A DNA stretch of 64,000 nt from Sphingomonas sp. CFBP 8760. Its GTDB lineage: Bacteria; Pseudomonadota; Alphaproteobacteria; Sphingomonadales; Sphingomonadaceae. Made by a program: the position numbers and the translations under genes. The notes below the pieces were generated by a model, which was not told where the DNA came from, searched no databases, and saw only the letters and a program-made list of their open reading frames with translations. How positions within the stretch are numbered: position 1 is the stretch's first letter; every line of letters starts with the position of its first letter. Shown here piece after piece: positions 62,560-64,000 of the stretch. The stretch spans positions 1-64,000 of the forward strand of contig NZ_JACYUG010000016.1 in the NCBI RefSeq assembly GCF_014841615.1, written 5' to 3'.

Positions 62560-62583
62560 GCATAAACGAAGCTTCGTTTATGC
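62560..62583. repeat. Perfect 24-base palindrome
   Basis: The half-site GCATAAACGAAG is followed immediately by its exact reverse complement CTTCGTTTATGC, with no spacer. Possible roles are a binding site for a dimeric regulator (the Crp/Fnr gene is 440 bases away) or a core site for a recombinase left by a transposon. Confidence 0.9.
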
Positions 62584-62787
62584 GTGAAATTACGGCGCAG
62601 TAGTTGGAAGCCGGCGCGCCTGCGGTCTGCGGGGCAGCCCGTGCCGAAGCCGCACCCGTCGGCGTGACTGCTAGCCTATGTTGCAGGCTGCGCGCATTGG
62701 CCAACCTACGCTCGAGCTTGAAGCAATCACTCAGCATAGGGAGCCAGCTGCGAAAGGTGAGGATTAGGCATTAACGGACATCCCCCA

Positions 62788-62799
62788 GGGGGGGGGGGG
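62788..62799. repeat. G12 homopolymer
   Basis: Twelve G in a row, preceded by CCCCCA. It lies 220 bases upstream of the Crp/Fnr gene in non-coding DNA. Confidence 0.9.
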
Positions 62800-63020
62800 A
62801 CACCGACCCCGTTTAGGAGGGAACGTCGGGCTCAACATGGCGGAAATTCGTGCTGATTTCCATGAGGCAGCGCATAAGTTACCGACGTTCTTATTCACGT
62901 TCAGCCTGATTTAGATTTGAGATTTGACGAGAAATGTCTGTTAATTTAGGCATATCGCAAGCCGATACCTCGGGCGCTGGCGACTGAGGGTTAGCTGCCC
63001 CCCCGACGGACGAAGGGTTT

Positions 63021-63761
63021 ATGCCAACCTCAAACATACCTGCGCTGGCAGCGATGGTGAACAAACTGGCGCAGCGCTCGACACTGAGCGCAGCCGAAGC
63101 CCAGGCGCTACTTGATCTGCCCCACAGGCTGATCAAGGCTGACCCCGGCAACTACCTTGTGCGCAATGGAGATAGGACCGACAGTTGCATCGTGCTGCTG
63201 TCCGGCTTCGTCTATCGCAGCAAGATTGCCGGGAACGGCGCTAGGCAAATTGTTTCGATTCACCTGAGTGGAGATCTGGTCGGCCTGCAAAATAGCTTCT
63301 TGGACGTGGCCGACCATAACGTTCAGGCGCTCAACCATGTGGAAGTCGCTCTGATCCCACATCAGGCGATTTTTGATGTGACCGAGGCTTTTCCGGCGAT
63401 CGCACAGGCGCTGTGGCGCGATACTGCCGTGGACGGGTCGATGTTTCGGGAATGGCTTCTCAACGTTGGTCGGCGAGATGCACGCCAGCGCGTTGCCCAC
63501 TTGTTATGCGAGCTTGCGCTCAGGCAGGAAGCCGCCGGCTTGTCCGAAAGTCCCTCTTACATATTGCCGATGACACAGGAGCAGATCGGCGACGCGACCG
63601 GGCTAACCGCGGTACATGTCAACCGGACGGTGCAACGCATGCGGAGCGAAGGGCTCATCAATGCAGGCAAAGGCTCCGTCACTATAACGGACTGGGAGCG
63701 GCTACAGAGGGTAGGTGACTTCTGCAGGGCCTATCTGCATCTGCCGGCTACTGCAGCCTAG
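63021..63761 (+). CDS. Crp/Fnr-family transcription regulator
   Basis: 246 residues from ATG 63021. cNMP-binding fold: ALLDLPHRLIKADPGNYLVR, GDRTDSCIVLLSGFVYRSKI, AGNGARQIVSIHLSGDLVGL. Dimer helix: SMFREWLLNVGRRDARQRVA, HLLCELALRQEAAG. HTH: YILPMTQEQIGDATGLTAVH and VNRTVQRMRSEGLINAGKGS. There is no N-terminal Cys cluster, so it is not an oxygen-sensing Fnr. This sphingomonad class usually responds to unknown signals and lies near stress genes. It is intact, and a paralogue at 56.7-57.4 kb is a pseudogene. Its 3' end overlaps the convergent DUF6894-type gene by 14 bases. Confidence 0.92.
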   Translation: MPTSNIPALAAMVNKLAQRSTLSAAEAQALLDLPHRLIKADPGNYLVRNGDRTDSCIVLLSGFVYRSKIAGNGARQIVSIHLSGDLVGLQNSFLDVADHNVQALNHVEVALIPHQAIFDVTEAFPAIAQALWRDTAVDGSMFREWLLNVGRRDARQRVAHLLCELALRQEAAGLSESPSYILPMTQEQIGDATGLTAVHVNRTVQRMRSEGLINAGKGSVTITDWERLQRVGDFCRAYLHLPATAA

Positions 63762-64000
63762 TCAGTTCAGGCGATAACGTCATCTCGATCTGAATGGGGC
63801 ATGTGAACGTTAGTGTGAGGACGGGGTTCCCGTACTCATCCTCCACGTCGAAGCGGCCTTGGTAGTTACGATTGCCATTCTTCACCGCCTCAGCGATCAG
63901 CCCGCTCGCACTTTCGAGCGCGGTTCTCTGCACAGCCGCGATGTCGGGCCGCTCAATGCCTTCCAGGTCGGTGATAACCTGATCGCCTTCCGCGATGTGA
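63748..64000 (-). CDS. DUF6894-type small protein, 5' end outside the window
   Basis: The frame is open to the window edge: HIAEGDQVITDLEGIERPDI, AAVQRTALESASGLIAEAVK, NGNRNYQGRFDVEDEYGNPV and LTLTFTCPIQIEMTLSPELT. The pattern of a strand, D-x-EG, a helix starting A-x-x-x-A and a strand with V-x-D-E-x-G-x-x-V-x-x-L is that of the DUF6894 family of short alphaproteobacterial proteins. The function is unknown. The start codon lies beyond 64000. Confidence 0.75.
   Translation of the reverse strand, partial: HIAEGDQVITDLEGIERPDIAAVQRTALESASGLIAEAVKNGNRNYQGRFDVEDEYGNPVLTLTFTCPIQIEMTLSPELTRLQ

Larger units (their letters stand above)
62406..63020. other. 615-base intergenic region with palindrome and G12 tract
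   Basis: No gene supported. It includes a perfect 24-base palindrome (62560-62583), a run of twelve G (62788-62799), and should carry the promoters of the ECF sigma gene (minus) and the Crp/Fnr gene (plus). A 65-codon minus frame (62540-62737) has no ribosome binding site. Confidence 0.55.

Noticed and set aside
1..64000. CRISPR arrays, rRNA and tRNA genes
   Set aside because: No regularly spaced direct repeats and no tRNA cloverleaf or rRNA-like segment was recognised by eye. A tRNAscan or Infernal run would be needed to exclude them formally.

Overview
The window reads as accessory DNA of a sphingomonad-type alphaproteobacterium, most likely a Sphingomonas plasmid, chromid or large genomic island. 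The reasons are high GC, small proteins typical of Sphingomonadaceae (DUF6894-type and DUF1488-type proteins, a YY-x-RR-x-x-QEL 57-residue protein), a spore-photolyase-like gene, an IS481 element inserted in CTAG, and sphingomonad-style short repeats (CCCTTCGACAGGCTCAGGA). No rRNA, tRNA, ribosomal protein or housekeeping pathway gene was found. Gene density is low, and many genes are broken by in-frame stops or frameshifts. This taxonomic call is an inference from protein flavour, not from a search.

Layout. 1-11.1 kb is a defence-like island: a two-gene unit with a GxDxGRD nuclease-like head and TPR-like helical body (606-3826), a Septu-like ATPase plus HNH pair (5652-8188), and an 822-residue helical protein ending in a PD-(D/E)XK nuclease (8333-10783). 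A dead D-xylose-dehydrogenase-like SDR and a truncated fumarylacetoacetase-family gene are wedged among them. 11.3-14.4 kb holds small unknown genes, a decayed DnaQ-like exonuclease and an ArsR-type regulator. 15.1-18.3 kb is a Pycsar operon (class III cyclase, then cNMP-binding/TIR effector) with an E2-like protein encoded between the two; this is the most novel-looking system in the window.

18.8-25 kb carries a frameshifted spore-photolyase-like gene, an HExxH toxin-like protein with a possible immunity partner, an IHF/HU protein and small unknowns. 26.2-32.8 kb has a DUF2235/Tle1-like lipase with membrane anchor, a four-TM protein, a SLATT-like two-TM protein and an SGNH hydrolase. 33.5-42.2 kb has a chemoreceptor, several unknown two-gene cassettes (one with a PD-(D/E)XK nuclease) and a membrane-anchored LuxR-type regulator. 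42.5-46.1 kb has a dGTPase gene with a stop codon in its HD active site, a nucleotidyltransferase-like fragment, a primase-type zinc finger protein and an IS5 remnant.

46.3-52.8 kb is an intact three-gene Shango-like operon (TerB-domain protein, ATPase, Lhr-like helicase) with overlapping reading frames. 53-57.4 kb holds an AT-rich orphan, a winged-helix regulator, a diguanylate cyclase and a doubly broken Crp/Fnr gene. 57.5-60.5 kb is a mobile-element graveyard: an RHS tip with a G10 tract at its frameshift plus candidate immunity gene, the tail of a TrwC/TraA-type relaxase-helicase, and an IS481 copy itself broken by two short repeats. 60.6-64 kb has a polytopic membrane protein, an ECF sigma factor, an intact Crp/Fnr regulator and a partial DUF6894-type gene.

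Overall the intact operons are almost all anti-phage or interbacterial-conflict modules, while metabolic, repair and transfer genes in the same window are mostly decayed. This is the pattern expected of a defence island on a transferable replicon.
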